Shown here one piece after another: positions 5,565 through 11,057 of a stretch of DNA of 11,057 nt (its first letter is position 1; every line of letters starts with the position of its first letter). The notes under the pieces were generated by a model. The model was not told the DNA's origin. It saw nothing but the letters and a program-made list of their open reading frames with translations, and made no database searches. The translations under genes were made by a program, and so were the position numbers. The stretch lies in NCBI GenBank assembly GCA_013696945.1, contig JACCXQ010000200.1, positions 1-11,057 of the forward strand. The letters run 5' to 3'. This DNA comes from Chloroflexota bacterium (GTDB taxonomy: Bacteria > Chloroflexota > Limnocylindria > Limnocylindrales > CSP1-4).

Positions 5565-6767
5565 TCAGCCGCCGATCCGCATCTCCCAGAGATCGTCCTG
5601 AGCGGCTTCGTCGTCGATACCACCGAATAGCAGCAGTCGCTCGCGGGCGGGGTCGGCGATGAGCGTGGCGCCGGATCTGCCCGAGGGCCGCTCGCTGGTC
5701 GGGTCGAGCGGCGACCATGCGAGGGTGGTGAGGTCGAGGAGATAAGACGTGTCGAGCTTGGTGCGGTCCGCGTCGGCGCCACCGAAGACGACCGCGGCAC
5801 CACCCACTGTCGCCACGGCGTAGAGCTGGCGCGGCTCCGGCGCGGCGCGTGGCTCGCGCGACCACGTCGACGTGGCGGGATCGAGTGCCCAGAGGTCACC
5901 CAGCGCAGGTTCGCCGTTCGTCTGACCCGCGTAGAGCAGGAACCGACCATCGGCTGACCACAGGCAGTCGTGGAGGCAGCGCTTGATGGGCACCTCGCCG
6001 ACCGTCGCGACGGCTGACCAGGACTCGGATGTGAAGTCGTACACGCGTGTGTCGTCGAACCGGCCGCTGTCGGTGAAGCCGTGGCTGACCCAGAGCCGGC
6101 CCTGGGCATCGATCGCTCCGCACGAGCCGTACCGCGCGGCAGGGCGGTCACCGGCATCGGGCAGCCGCGGCCACGAGCCAGCGCCTGGCTCGAAGGCCCA
6201 GATGTCGTCGAAGAAGGTCGATCCCGCCTGGCCGCTCCAGACGACGAGGCCCACGCCGGGTGCCCACACGCCTACATGCCCGAACCGAGCCGCTGGGCGG
6301 TCGCCCGCCGGATCGAGGCGCTCCCAGCCGCCTGACGCCAGGTCGAGGCGCCACAGGTCGTCGAGCGCGCCCGTCTGCGCGAGACCCCCGAAGAGGTACG
6401 CGTACACGCCTTGATCGTCGACGCTCCAGGTGTGATCGGAGCGAGCTTCGGGGCCGCCGCCATCCGCGAGCCGGGTCCATGTCGCGGCGGTCGCGTCCTG
6501 CGACGGCAGCGGGGAGCCGCCGTCGGTCGACGGCGCCGGGGAGGCAGGGTCAGGCGGCGTGCTCGAGGTGGCCCCTGGTGTGGCCGCAACGCCCGATGCC
6601 GTGGGCCCGGGTGGCGTGCCGGTCGATGCGGGCACGGGTGCCGCAGGAGCGGACGGCCCGCCGGACGGAGGCGCAGTGCCGGAGGATGCCCCGCCGCACG
6701 CCGATGCGATGAGGACGGTGATGAGGCTCGCGCCGAGCAGGCGGGGCTTCAGGGACGAGCGATCCAT
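5565..6767 (-). CDS. Six-bladed kelch-repeat lipoprotein
   Basis: This 400-residue protein is probably exported and lipid-anchored. Residues 1-24 are a signal peptide ending in IASAC, with Cys24 as the likely lipidated residue. Residues 25-95 are a low-complexity Pro/Ser/Thr/Gly/Ala linker. From about 97 to the end six kelch motifs follow, at about 97-150, 151-201, 202-251, 252-303, 304-352 and 353-400. Each shows the pattern GxRPxxRxGH...GG...DDLWxxD...W; clear examples are LFGGLAQTGALDDLWRLDL and LLLFGGIDDEAAQDDLWEM. The N-terminal TWTRL strand and C-terminal DDLWEMRIGG strand could close a six-bladed beta-propeller. The ligand or partner is unknown. The ATG at 6767 has no Shine-Dalgarno but is the only start that gives the signal peptide. 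It sits between L25 and lepB, 50 bp and 59 bp from its neighbours. Confidence 0.85.
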   Translation of the reverse strand: MDRSSLKPRLLGASLITVLIASACGGASSGTAPPSGGPSAPAAPVPASTGTPPGPTASGVAATPGATSSTPPDPASPAPSTDGGSPLPSQDATAATWTRLADGGGPEARSDHTWSVDDQGVYAYLFGGLAQTGALDDLWRLDLASGGWERLDPAGDRPAARFGHVGVWAPGVGLVVWSGQAGSTFFDDIWAFEPGAGSWPRLPDAGDRPAARYGSCGAIDAQGRLWVSHGFTDSGRFDDTRVYDFTSESWSAVATVGEVPIKRCLHDCLWSADGRFLLYAGQTNGEPALGDLWALDPATSTWSREPRAAPEPRQLYAVATVGGAAVVFGGADADRTKLDTSYLLDLTTLAWSPLDPTSERPSGRSGATLIADPARERLLLFGGIDDEAAQDDLWEMRIGG

Positions 6768-6790
6768 GGCGCCGATGATGCGGCGGTCGC

Positions 6791-6809
6791 GTGACGGCCC
6801 GGTGACGGC
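6791..6809. repeat. 8-bp direct repeat in the L25-kelch gap
   Basis: GTGACGGC occurs at 6791-6798 and again at 6802-6809, an 11-bp period (about one helical turn), in the 50-bp gap upstream of the kelch gene. I see no terminator hairpin or convincing promoter hexamers here. It may be chance or a small regulator site. Confidence 0.4.
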
Positions 6810-6817
6810 TGCACCGT

Positions 6818-7504
6818 TCAGCCCTCCGAGTCGGACCCTGCGCCCTCTGTGGGACCCTCGGCCCCGGCCTCTGTCTCGGCAGCCGGCTCGACCTCGCCCT
6901 CCACAGGCTCCTCGGCCTCCTCGACGGTCGTCGGCTCGACCTCCAGACGTGGCGGCTGGACGCGCGCCAGCGGTTCGGTCTGCTCGGTCAGGAGGGTGAC
7001 ATTCTCGGGGACTCGCAGGTCGCTCACGTGGAGCACCTGGTCGAAGGTCTCGAGGGGCGTCACGTCGAGCTCGAGCGATGACGGCAGGTCGGCAGGGAGT
7101 GCCCGGACCTGGACGGTGTCGCGCAGGTGGAGGAGCGTGCCGCCCTGCTTGTCGACCGCTTCGGACTCGCCGACCATCGCGATCGGGACATCGACCGTCA
7201 TCTCCTCGGTCATCTTCACGACGAGGAAGTCAGCGTGGAGCGGCCGCCGGTTCACCGGATGTTCCTGGACGTGATGCAGCAGCACGGGCACGGCGCGACC
7301 GCCGCCCACCTTGAGATCGACGAGCGCATTGCGGCCGGCATGGCGGCGCAGATCGTCGAACGTCCGGGCGTCGATCTGGATGGACTCGGAGTCGTGGCCG
7401 TGCCCGTAGACCACCGCCGGCAGCAGGCCATCGCGGCGCAGGCGGCGGACCTCCTTGCCGATGACCTCGCGTGGATCGGCGGCGAGTTGCGGGCGGGTGC
7501 TCAC
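6818..7504 (-). CDS. rplY: 50S ribosomal protein L25, long CTC form
   Basis: This 228-residue ribosomal protein binds 5S rRNA in the large subunit. The N-terminal L25 domain (about 5-95) shows KEVRRLRRDGLLPAVVYG and HPVNRRPLHADFLVV. A C-terminal TL5/CTC beta-domain follows (about 100-186: VDVPIAMVGESEAVDKQGGT and LETFDQVLHVSDLRVPENVT). The last 40 residues form a very acidic Glu/Ala/Gly tail, common in long-form members. The frame is open upstream to 8146, but GTG at 7504 was chosen. The family domain starts right after it, the upstream part is antisense to the response regulator, and an AGAGG lies about 12 nt before the GTG. The gene is divergent from the response regulator and appears to head the minus-strand series. 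Usual L25 neighbours such as peptidyl-tRNA hydrolase are absent. Confidence 0.94.
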   Translation of the reverse strand: MSTRPQLAADPREVIGKEVRRLRRDGLLPAVVYGHGHDSESIQIDARTFDDLRRHAGRNALVDLKVGGGRAVPVLLHHVQEHPVNRRPLHADFLVVKMTEEMTVDVPIAMVGESEAVDKQGGTLLHLRDTVQVRALPADLPSSLELDVTPLETFDQVLHVSDLRVPENVTLLTEQTEPLARVQPPRLEVEPTTVEEAEEPVEGEVEPAAETEAGAEGPTEGAGSDSEG

Positions 7505-7645
7505 GGGGGGTGGGGACCTCTGGTCGTTCGCTGCTGACGCCCCGGGGCGCGGATCTGCGTCCACGCGGCTGCCGGGGCCCGGGATGGTACCACGCAGCTC
7601 ACGATGTACCATCGCTGACCCGATGGCAGTCACCCGGTACTCCGC
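7505..7645. promoter_or_regulatory. Divergent intergenic region between L25 and the response regulator
   Basis: This 141-bp GC-rich gap must contain the start signals for both the L25-led series and the two-component operon. It contains a 12-bp perfect palindrome CGCCCCGGGGCG (7538-7549), an 8-bp inverted repeat (7583-7613), and TACCAT hexamers on both strands (7589-7584 minus, 7607-7612 plus) that could serve as divergent -10 elements. I find no convincing -35 hexamer, so promoter calls are tentative. Confidence 0.5.
7583..7613. repeat. Inverted repeat GATGGTAC...GTACCATC
   Basis: Perfect 8-bp arms at 7583-7590 and 7606-7613 are separated by 15 bp. The right arm also overlaps a smaller dyad, CGATG-TAC-CATCG (7602-7614). 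The spacing is too wide for a simple terminator, and no T-run follows, so a protein-binding site for the divergent promoters is more plausible. Confidence 0.55.
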
Positions 7646-7649
7646 TTGA
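7623..7649 (+). CDS. Possible 8-codon leader ORF before the response regulator
   Basis: ATG at 7623 opens MAVTRYSA and stops at TGA 7647-7649, which overlaps the response-regulator TTG start as TTGA. Because the regulator lacks its own Shine-Dalgarno, a coupled leader ORF is conceivable. The leader also has no clear Shine-Dalgarno, and an ORF of this length arises easily by chance. Confidence 0.25.
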   Translation: MAVTRYSA

Positions 7650-8344
7650 GCGCGACCATCCTGATCGTCGAAGACGAATTCGCCGTCGCACGGGGCGTGC
7701 AGTACGCGCTCCAGCAGGAGGGCTACGGGGTGATGGTCGCACGGAGCGGCGAGGAAGGGCTCGAGACCGCCACGCAGCAGGCCCCCGACCTCATCGTCCT
7801 CGACGTGCGTCTTCCGGGCATCGACGGCTTCGAGGTCCTGCGACGGCTCCGCGCCACCGGCTCCAAGGCACCGGTGCTGATGCTCACCGCACGCGACGAG
7901 GAGGTCGACAAGGTCATCGGGCTGGAGCTCGGCGCGGACGACTACCTGACCAAACCGTTCGGCCTGCGCGAGTTGATGAGCCGGATCAAGGCTCTGCTCC
8001 GTCGCGCCTACGGGGACCTGGCCGATGCAGCCGGCGGCCGGCTCATCCGCCACCGCGACCTGGTCGTCGACCTGGAGCGACGCCGCGTCCAGCGCGGCCA
8101 GCGGCGTGTGAGCCTGACCGCGACGGAGTTCGAGATCCTTCGCCACCTGGCGTCACGACCCGGCCGCGTCTTCTCCCGACGGGAGCTGCTCGAGCTGGTG
8201 CGCGACTACGAGGCCCTGGATCAGGATGAGAAGACGATCAACGTCCACGTCAGCCACCTGCGCGAGAAGCTCGAGGACGATCCGGCCGCGCCCGACTTCA
8301 TCCTGACCATCCGCGGCGCGGGGTACGCGTTCGCGGAACGCTGA
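7646..8344 (+). CDS. OmpR/PhoB-family response regulator (MprA-like)
   Basis: This 232-residue DNA-binding regulator carries a receiver domain at 1-118. Its acidic pocket is Glu9-Asp10, the phospho-acceptor is Asp53 (LIVLDVRLPGIDG), Thr81 is in MLTARD, and Lys103 is in LTKPF. A winged-helix effector domain follows at about 130-230, with LTATEFEILRHLASRPGRVF and the recognition-helix region TINVHVSHLREKLEDD. The partner kinase follows 13 bp downstream and an HtrA protease comes next, the same order as mprA-mprB-pepD of mycobacteria, so control of envelope stress is a reasonable inference. The start is a TTG at 7646, set by the family N-terminus (ATILIVEDE). It has no Shine-Dalgarno, so the transcript may be leaderless or translationally coupled. 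The TGA stop is at 8342-8344. Confidence 0.95.
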   Translation: MSATILIVEDEFAVARGVQYALQQEGYGVMVARSGEEGLETATQQAPDLIVLDVRLPGIDGFEVLRRLRATGSKAPVLMLTARDEEVDKVIGLELGADDYLTKPFGLRELMSRIKALLRRAYGDLADAAGGRLIRHRDLVVDLERRRVQRGQRRVSLTATEFEILRHLASRPGRVFSRRELLELVRDYEALDQDEKTINVHVSHLREKLEDDPAAPDFILTIRGAGYAFAER

Positions 8345-8357
8345 GGCGGGGGTAGGC

Positions 8358-9932
8358 ATGCCTCTCCTGCGAGCGATCCTGGATAGCTCCCGCGCTCGAC
8401 TGGTCGTCTCTTTCCTCACGGTCGTGGTCATCGCGCTCGCGCTGGTGCTGGCCTCGTTGCCGCGCCTCCTCGACGGATACTTCGCGCGGCAGGAGGACGA
8501 AGCCCTGGAGGGCCGAGCGGAGCTCCTGGCCGGTCTGCTCTACGAGCGGCTCGTCCAGTTCCAGGTCTTCGACACCGACGCGCCGCCGCCGATCATCGTT
8601 GATGATGGGGAGTCCCTGACCGCCTCCGACATGGTCACGCGGGCGTGGGGCACGAGCACCGGCGGGTACCTCGTGACGCTCGCGCCACAGGTCGCACAAG
8701 CCGATATCACGGTCACGATGGCGCTCGGGCCGGACCAGCCCGAATCGATCGTCTACACGCTCGCCGTGCCGCTCAGCGATAGCGTGGCGAAGCCGGGGCA
8801 GCAGCGCGAGTCCCTCGTGCGCTCGGCGACGTTCGAGGTGGCCGACCTGTTCTGGACCGCATCGCCGGCGAACGCGCCGCTCCGCCATGTGACCGTGACG
8901 CTGTCGCACCCGTTCAGCTACCGCGCCCAGACGCTCGAGACGATCGTCGGGGTCCTCTTCGGCGCGGCCCTCCTGGCGATGATCGTCGCGGTCGTCGCAG
9001 CGATCCTCCTCGCCCAGCGCCTGACCGACCCGATCCGGCGATTGACCCAGGCGTCGCGTGCCCTGGCAGAGGGCGACCTCGACGCTCGCGTCCCCATCCC
9101 GGGGAGTGGCTCACCCGAGGTCGCGGAGCTCGCTGCCGCCTTCAACGCGATGGCCGAGCGGCTCCAGGCGTCGATCCTCTACATCAGCCGCGACCGCGAC
9201 CGCAGCCGGGAGTTCGTGGCCGACGTCAGCCACGAGCTTCGGACGCCGATCGCAGCGCTGCGCACGTTCAACGAGCTGCTGCGCGACGGCGCCAACACCG
9301 ATCCCGAGACACAGGACGAGTTCCTGGGGCACAGCCATCAGCAGATCGAGCGGCTCGACTGGCTCGCGACCAACCTGCTCGAGCTCTCCAAGCTCGATTC
9401 CGGGCTCGTCTCGCTCGACCTGCGCCCGGACGATCTGCGGGCGGTCCTGGAGGATGCGACCGCGCAGGCAGGACCGGTCGCCCGTCGCAAGGGCGTCGAG
9501 TTGAGCGTGGATCTGCCGGACGAGCCGGTCCGAGTTGCGCATGACCCGCCGCGGATCGGGCAGGTGCTGGCGAACCTGCTCGGGAACGGGATCAAGTTCA
9601 CGCCGAGCGGCGGTCACGTCGAGATCTCGCTGCGCGGCGACACCGACGGCGCGACGCTCACGGTGACGGACACGGGGGTGGGCATCGATCCGGACGAGCT
9701 GCCGCGGGTCTTCGAGCGCTTCTACCGCGGCTCCCGGACGCCCGAGGAGCGCGCGTCCGGCTCGGGGCTCGGGCTGTCGATCGTGCGTTCCATCGTCGAG
9801 ATGCATCATGGACGCGTGTCGATCCAGAGCGCACCCGGCAAGGGGACGGCAGTGACGGTCTCTCTGCCGCGCGATGCCGCCGCCCCTGTGACGGCGATGT
9901 CGGTTTCTTCACCGGCCGAACCCCTGCCGTGA
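8358..9932 (+). CDS. Membrane sensor histidine kinase (MprB-like)
   Basis: This 524-residue kinase is the likely partner of the preceding regulator. It has a membrane segment at about 15-38, an extracytoplasmic sensing region of about 155 residues (39-194) with no recognisable domain, and a second membrane segment at about 195-218 (VGVLFGAALLAMIVAVVAAI). A HAMP domain follows at about 219-272 (DPIRRLTQASRALAEGDLDA). The HisKA domain has the phospho-acceptor His292 in FVADVSHELRTPIAAL. The ATPase domain has an N box NLLGNGIKFTPSGG (406-419, Asn410), G1 box DTGVGI (438-443), F box ERFYRG and G2 box GSGLGLSIV (468-476). A short Ala/Pro/Ser tail ends the protein. ATG 8358 follows a GGGGG-rich stretch. 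The stimulus is unknown; the HtrA neighbour points to envelope protein damage. Confidence 0.96.
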   Translation: MPLLRAILDSSRARLVVSFLTVVVIALALVLASLPRLLDGYFARQEDEALEGRAELLAGLLYERLVQFQVFDTDAPPPIIVDDGESLTASDMVTRAWGTSTGGYLVTLAPQVAQADITVTMALGPDQPESIVYTLAVPLSDSVAKPGQQRESLVRSATFEVADLFWTASPANAPLRHVTVTLSHPFSYRAQTLETIVGVLFGAALLAMIVAVVAAILLAQRLTDPIRRLTQASRALAEGDLDARVPIPGSGSPEVAELAAAFNAMAERLQASILYISRDRDRSREFVADVSHELRTPIAALRTFNELLRDGANTDPETQDEFLGHSHQQIERLDWLATNLLELSKLDSGLVSLDLRPDDLRAVLEDATAQAGPVARRKGVELSVDLPDEPVRVAHDPPRIGQVLANLLGNGIKFTPSGGHVEISLRGDTDGATLTVTDTGVGIDPDELPRVFERFYRGSRTPEERASGSGLGLSIVRSIVEMHHGRVSIQSAPGKGTAVTVSLPRDAAAPVTAMSVSSPAEPLP

Positions 9933-9965
9933 ACGCGCGTCTGCCACGCTCTCCGTCATTGCGGC

Positions 9966-9981
9966 GCCGTGGTGCCGTGGT
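9966..9981. repeat. Tandem 8-bp duplication upstream of the HtrA gene
   Basis: GCCGTGGT occurs twice back to back in the 76-bp gap between the kinase and the protease. Direct repeats are typical of OmpR-family binding sites, but those usually have a 10-11-bp period, so replication slippage is equally likely. No clear promoter hexamers are seen in this gap. Confidence 0.45.
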
Positions 9982-9994
9982 TGCCCCAGCAGCC

Positions 9995-10000
9995 GGAGAG
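9995..10000 (+). promoter_or_regulatory. Shine-Dalgarno of the HtrA gene
   Basis: GGAGAG lies 8 nt before the ATG at 10009 and supports that start. Confidence 0.7.
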
Positions 10001-10008
10001 ATCGACGC

Positions 10009-11057
10009 ATGACCCAGGGACCGCCGCTCGACGCGGAGGACACCACGACCAGCTATACGCCGCCGCCCCAGCCACGGCCGGAGTGGCGATACGAGCCGCG
10101 CTGGCAGCAACCCGCGCCGCAGACCCCTCAGCAGTGGGTCGATCCCGCCTACGGATACGGGTTTGCGCCCGCGCCGCTGCCACCGTCGCGCGCCCCCAAG
10201 CGGAGCGGCCGCGGCCCGGTCATCGCGGGGATCGTGGGCCTCTCGCTGCTCTCGGCCGGCCTCGCGTCCGGCGGTACGTACGCGCTGCTCGACATGACCG
10301 GGCGGCTGGATCGTCCCGCTCCGCCGGCGCAGCCCGCGATCCAGACGACCGGCGCGACGCCCGGGCAGCAGAACGTGACGATCGACGAGACATCGGCGAT
10401 CACGCAGGCAGCCGTCAAGGTGGGACCCGCCGTGGTCACCATCACGAGCACGGCCGAGGGGACGCCGAGCGACCCCTTCTCCGTTCCCCAGACGGGCGTC
10501 GGGTCGGGGATCATCTACGACGCGGCTGGTTGGATCCTGACCAACCGGCACGTCGTCTGTGGCGCCGATCAGCTCCGCGTCGTCCTCGCCGACGGAAAGG
10601 ACTTCGAGGGCCGGACGTATGGCGTCGACACCCTGACCGACCTGGCCATCGTCCGCATCCGTGGCGAGGGGCTTCCCGTGGCCGAGATCGGTAACTCGAG
10701 CGACCTCAAGCCGGGGCAGCTGGCGGTGGCCATCGGAAGCCCGCTCGGCCAGTTCACGAACAGCGTGACCAGCGGCGTCATCAGCGCCACAGGCCGGCAG
10801 ATCCGGGTCGACGACTCATGCGGCTCCGGGCAGCGCAACCTCAACGGGCTGATCCAGACGGACGCGGCGATCAATCCCGGCAACTCGGGTGGCGCGCTCG
10901 TCGACTCGACGGGCCGGGTCATCGGCGTCAACACGGCGGTGGCGGGCGACGCCCAGGGGATCGGCTTCGCCATCCCCATCGACATCGCCAAGCCGATCAT
11001 GGAGCAGGCGGTCGAAGGGAGGACGCTGGCCCGACCGTGGATGGGCGTGTACTACCA
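10009..11057 (+). CDS. HtrA/DegP-type membrane-anchored serine protease, 3' end cut by window
   Basis: The 349 residues visible cover the N-terminus and nearly all of the protease domain. A cytoplasmic Pro/Gln/Tyr-rich tail (1-69) precedes one membrane segment at about 70-93 (PVIAGIVGLSLLSAGLASGG). The trypsin-like domain follows from about 130. The catalytic triad is intact: His181 in ILTNRHVV, Asp211 in DTLTDLAIVRI and Ser293 in NPGNSGGALVDSTG. The usual C-terminal PDZ domain would begin about where the window ends, at PWMGVYY. HtrA proteases degrade misfolded proteins outside the membrane. The RR-HK-protease order matches mycobacterial mprA-mprB-pepD, so this is probably a target and perhaps a feedback regulator of that two-component system. 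Two cysteines, Cys184 beside the catalytic histidine and Cys271, are noteworthy in an external domain. The start is ATG with GGAGAG 8 nt upstream. Confidence 0.95.
   Translation, partial: MTQGPPLDAEDTTTSYTPPPQPRPEWRYEPRWQQPAPQTPQQWVDPAYGYGFAPAPLPPSRAPKRSGRGPVIAGIVGLSLLSAGLASGGTYALLDMTGRLDRPAPPAQPAIQTTGATPGQQNVTIDETSAITQAAVKVGPAVVTITSTAEGTPSDPFSVPQTGVGSGIIYDAAGWILTNRHVVCGADQLRVVLADGKDFEGRTYGVDTLTDLAIVRIRGEGLPVAEIGNSSDLKPGQLAVAIGSPLGQFTNSVTSGVISATGRQIRVDDSCGSGQRNLNGLIQTDAAINPGNSGGALVDSTGRVIGVNTAVAGDAQGIGFAIPIDIAKPIMEQAVEGRTLARPWMGVYY

Noticed and set aside
5506..5865. Upstream extension of the signal peptidase frame
   Set aside because: It is Arg-rich low-complexity sequence overlapping the kelch lipoprotein gene, with no signal-peptidase features.
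7538..7549. 12-bp palindrome CGCCCCGGGGCG as a terminator
   Set aside because: It has no loop or T-run and lies in a divergent start region; such palindromes are common by chance at this GC content.
7505..8146. Long minus-strand open frame in front of L25
   Set aside because: It runs antisense to the response regulator, which has clear family motifs; the open frame is a by-product of high GC codon use.
9658..10551. 297-codon minus-strand open frame opposite the kinase and HtrA genes
   Set aside because: No motifs, low complexity, and it spans the junction between two clear plus-strand genes.
1..11057. CRISPR arrays, tRNA/rRNA genes, insertion sequences, prophage or attachment sites
   Set aside because: No regularly spaced repeats, cloverleaf-like sequences, transposase motifs or terminal inverted repeats were seen on either strand.

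Overview
The window is very GC-rich and densely packed bacterial chromosome. I see no tRNA, rRNA, mobile element or CRISPR array. Gene content and sequence character suggest a free-living, high-GC, probably monoderm lineage. The features behind this are a HemQ-type (coproporphyrin-dependent) haem pathway, long-form ribosomal protein L25/CTC, a single-TM type I signal peptidase, and an RR-HK-HtrA cassette. My best guess is Chloroflexota (Limnocylindria-like), with Actinomycetota as the alternative. This is an impression from protein style, not from a search.

Minus strand, 7504 down to 1. One co-directional series of nine genes runs in transcription order: ribosomal protein L25/CTC, a six-bladed kelch-type lipoprotein, signal peptidase I (lepB), a phosphotriesterase-family metallohydrolase, a MerR-type HTH protein with a helical C-terminal part, hemC, hemD, hemB, and the start of hemQ, which is cut by the left edge. 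From the HTH gene to hemQ every stop overlaps the next start by 4 bases (ATGA, ATGA, TTGA, ATGA). lepB and the metallohydrolase may be joined in the same way (GTGA). hemC, hemD and hemB take 5-aminolevulinate to uroporphyrinogen III, and HemQ performs the last step of the coproporphyrin route. The other haem genes (hemA, hemL, hemE, hemY, hemH) are not in view. The only sizeable gap inside the downstream block is 61 bp before the HTH gene. It carries an imperfect 16-bp direct repeat with a 19-bp period, a plausible operator and promoter region for an autoregulated haem operon.

Plus strand, 7646 to the right edge. An OmpR-family response regulator, a membrane histidine kinase and a membrane-anchored HtrA-type serine protease (cut by the right edge) follow one another. 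The order matches mycobacterial mprA-mprB-pepD and suggests an envelope-stress circuit. The 141-bp divergent gap between L25 and the regulator holds an 8-bp inverted repeat and a possible 8-codon leader ORF whose stop overlaps the regulator's TTG start.

Most points worth follow-up are regulatory: the unfamiliar HTH protein heading the hem operon, the direct repeat in front of it, the chain of overlapping genes, and the divergent control region at 7505-7645. I found no clear evidence of a wholly new biological system; the candidate haem regulator is the closest thing to one.
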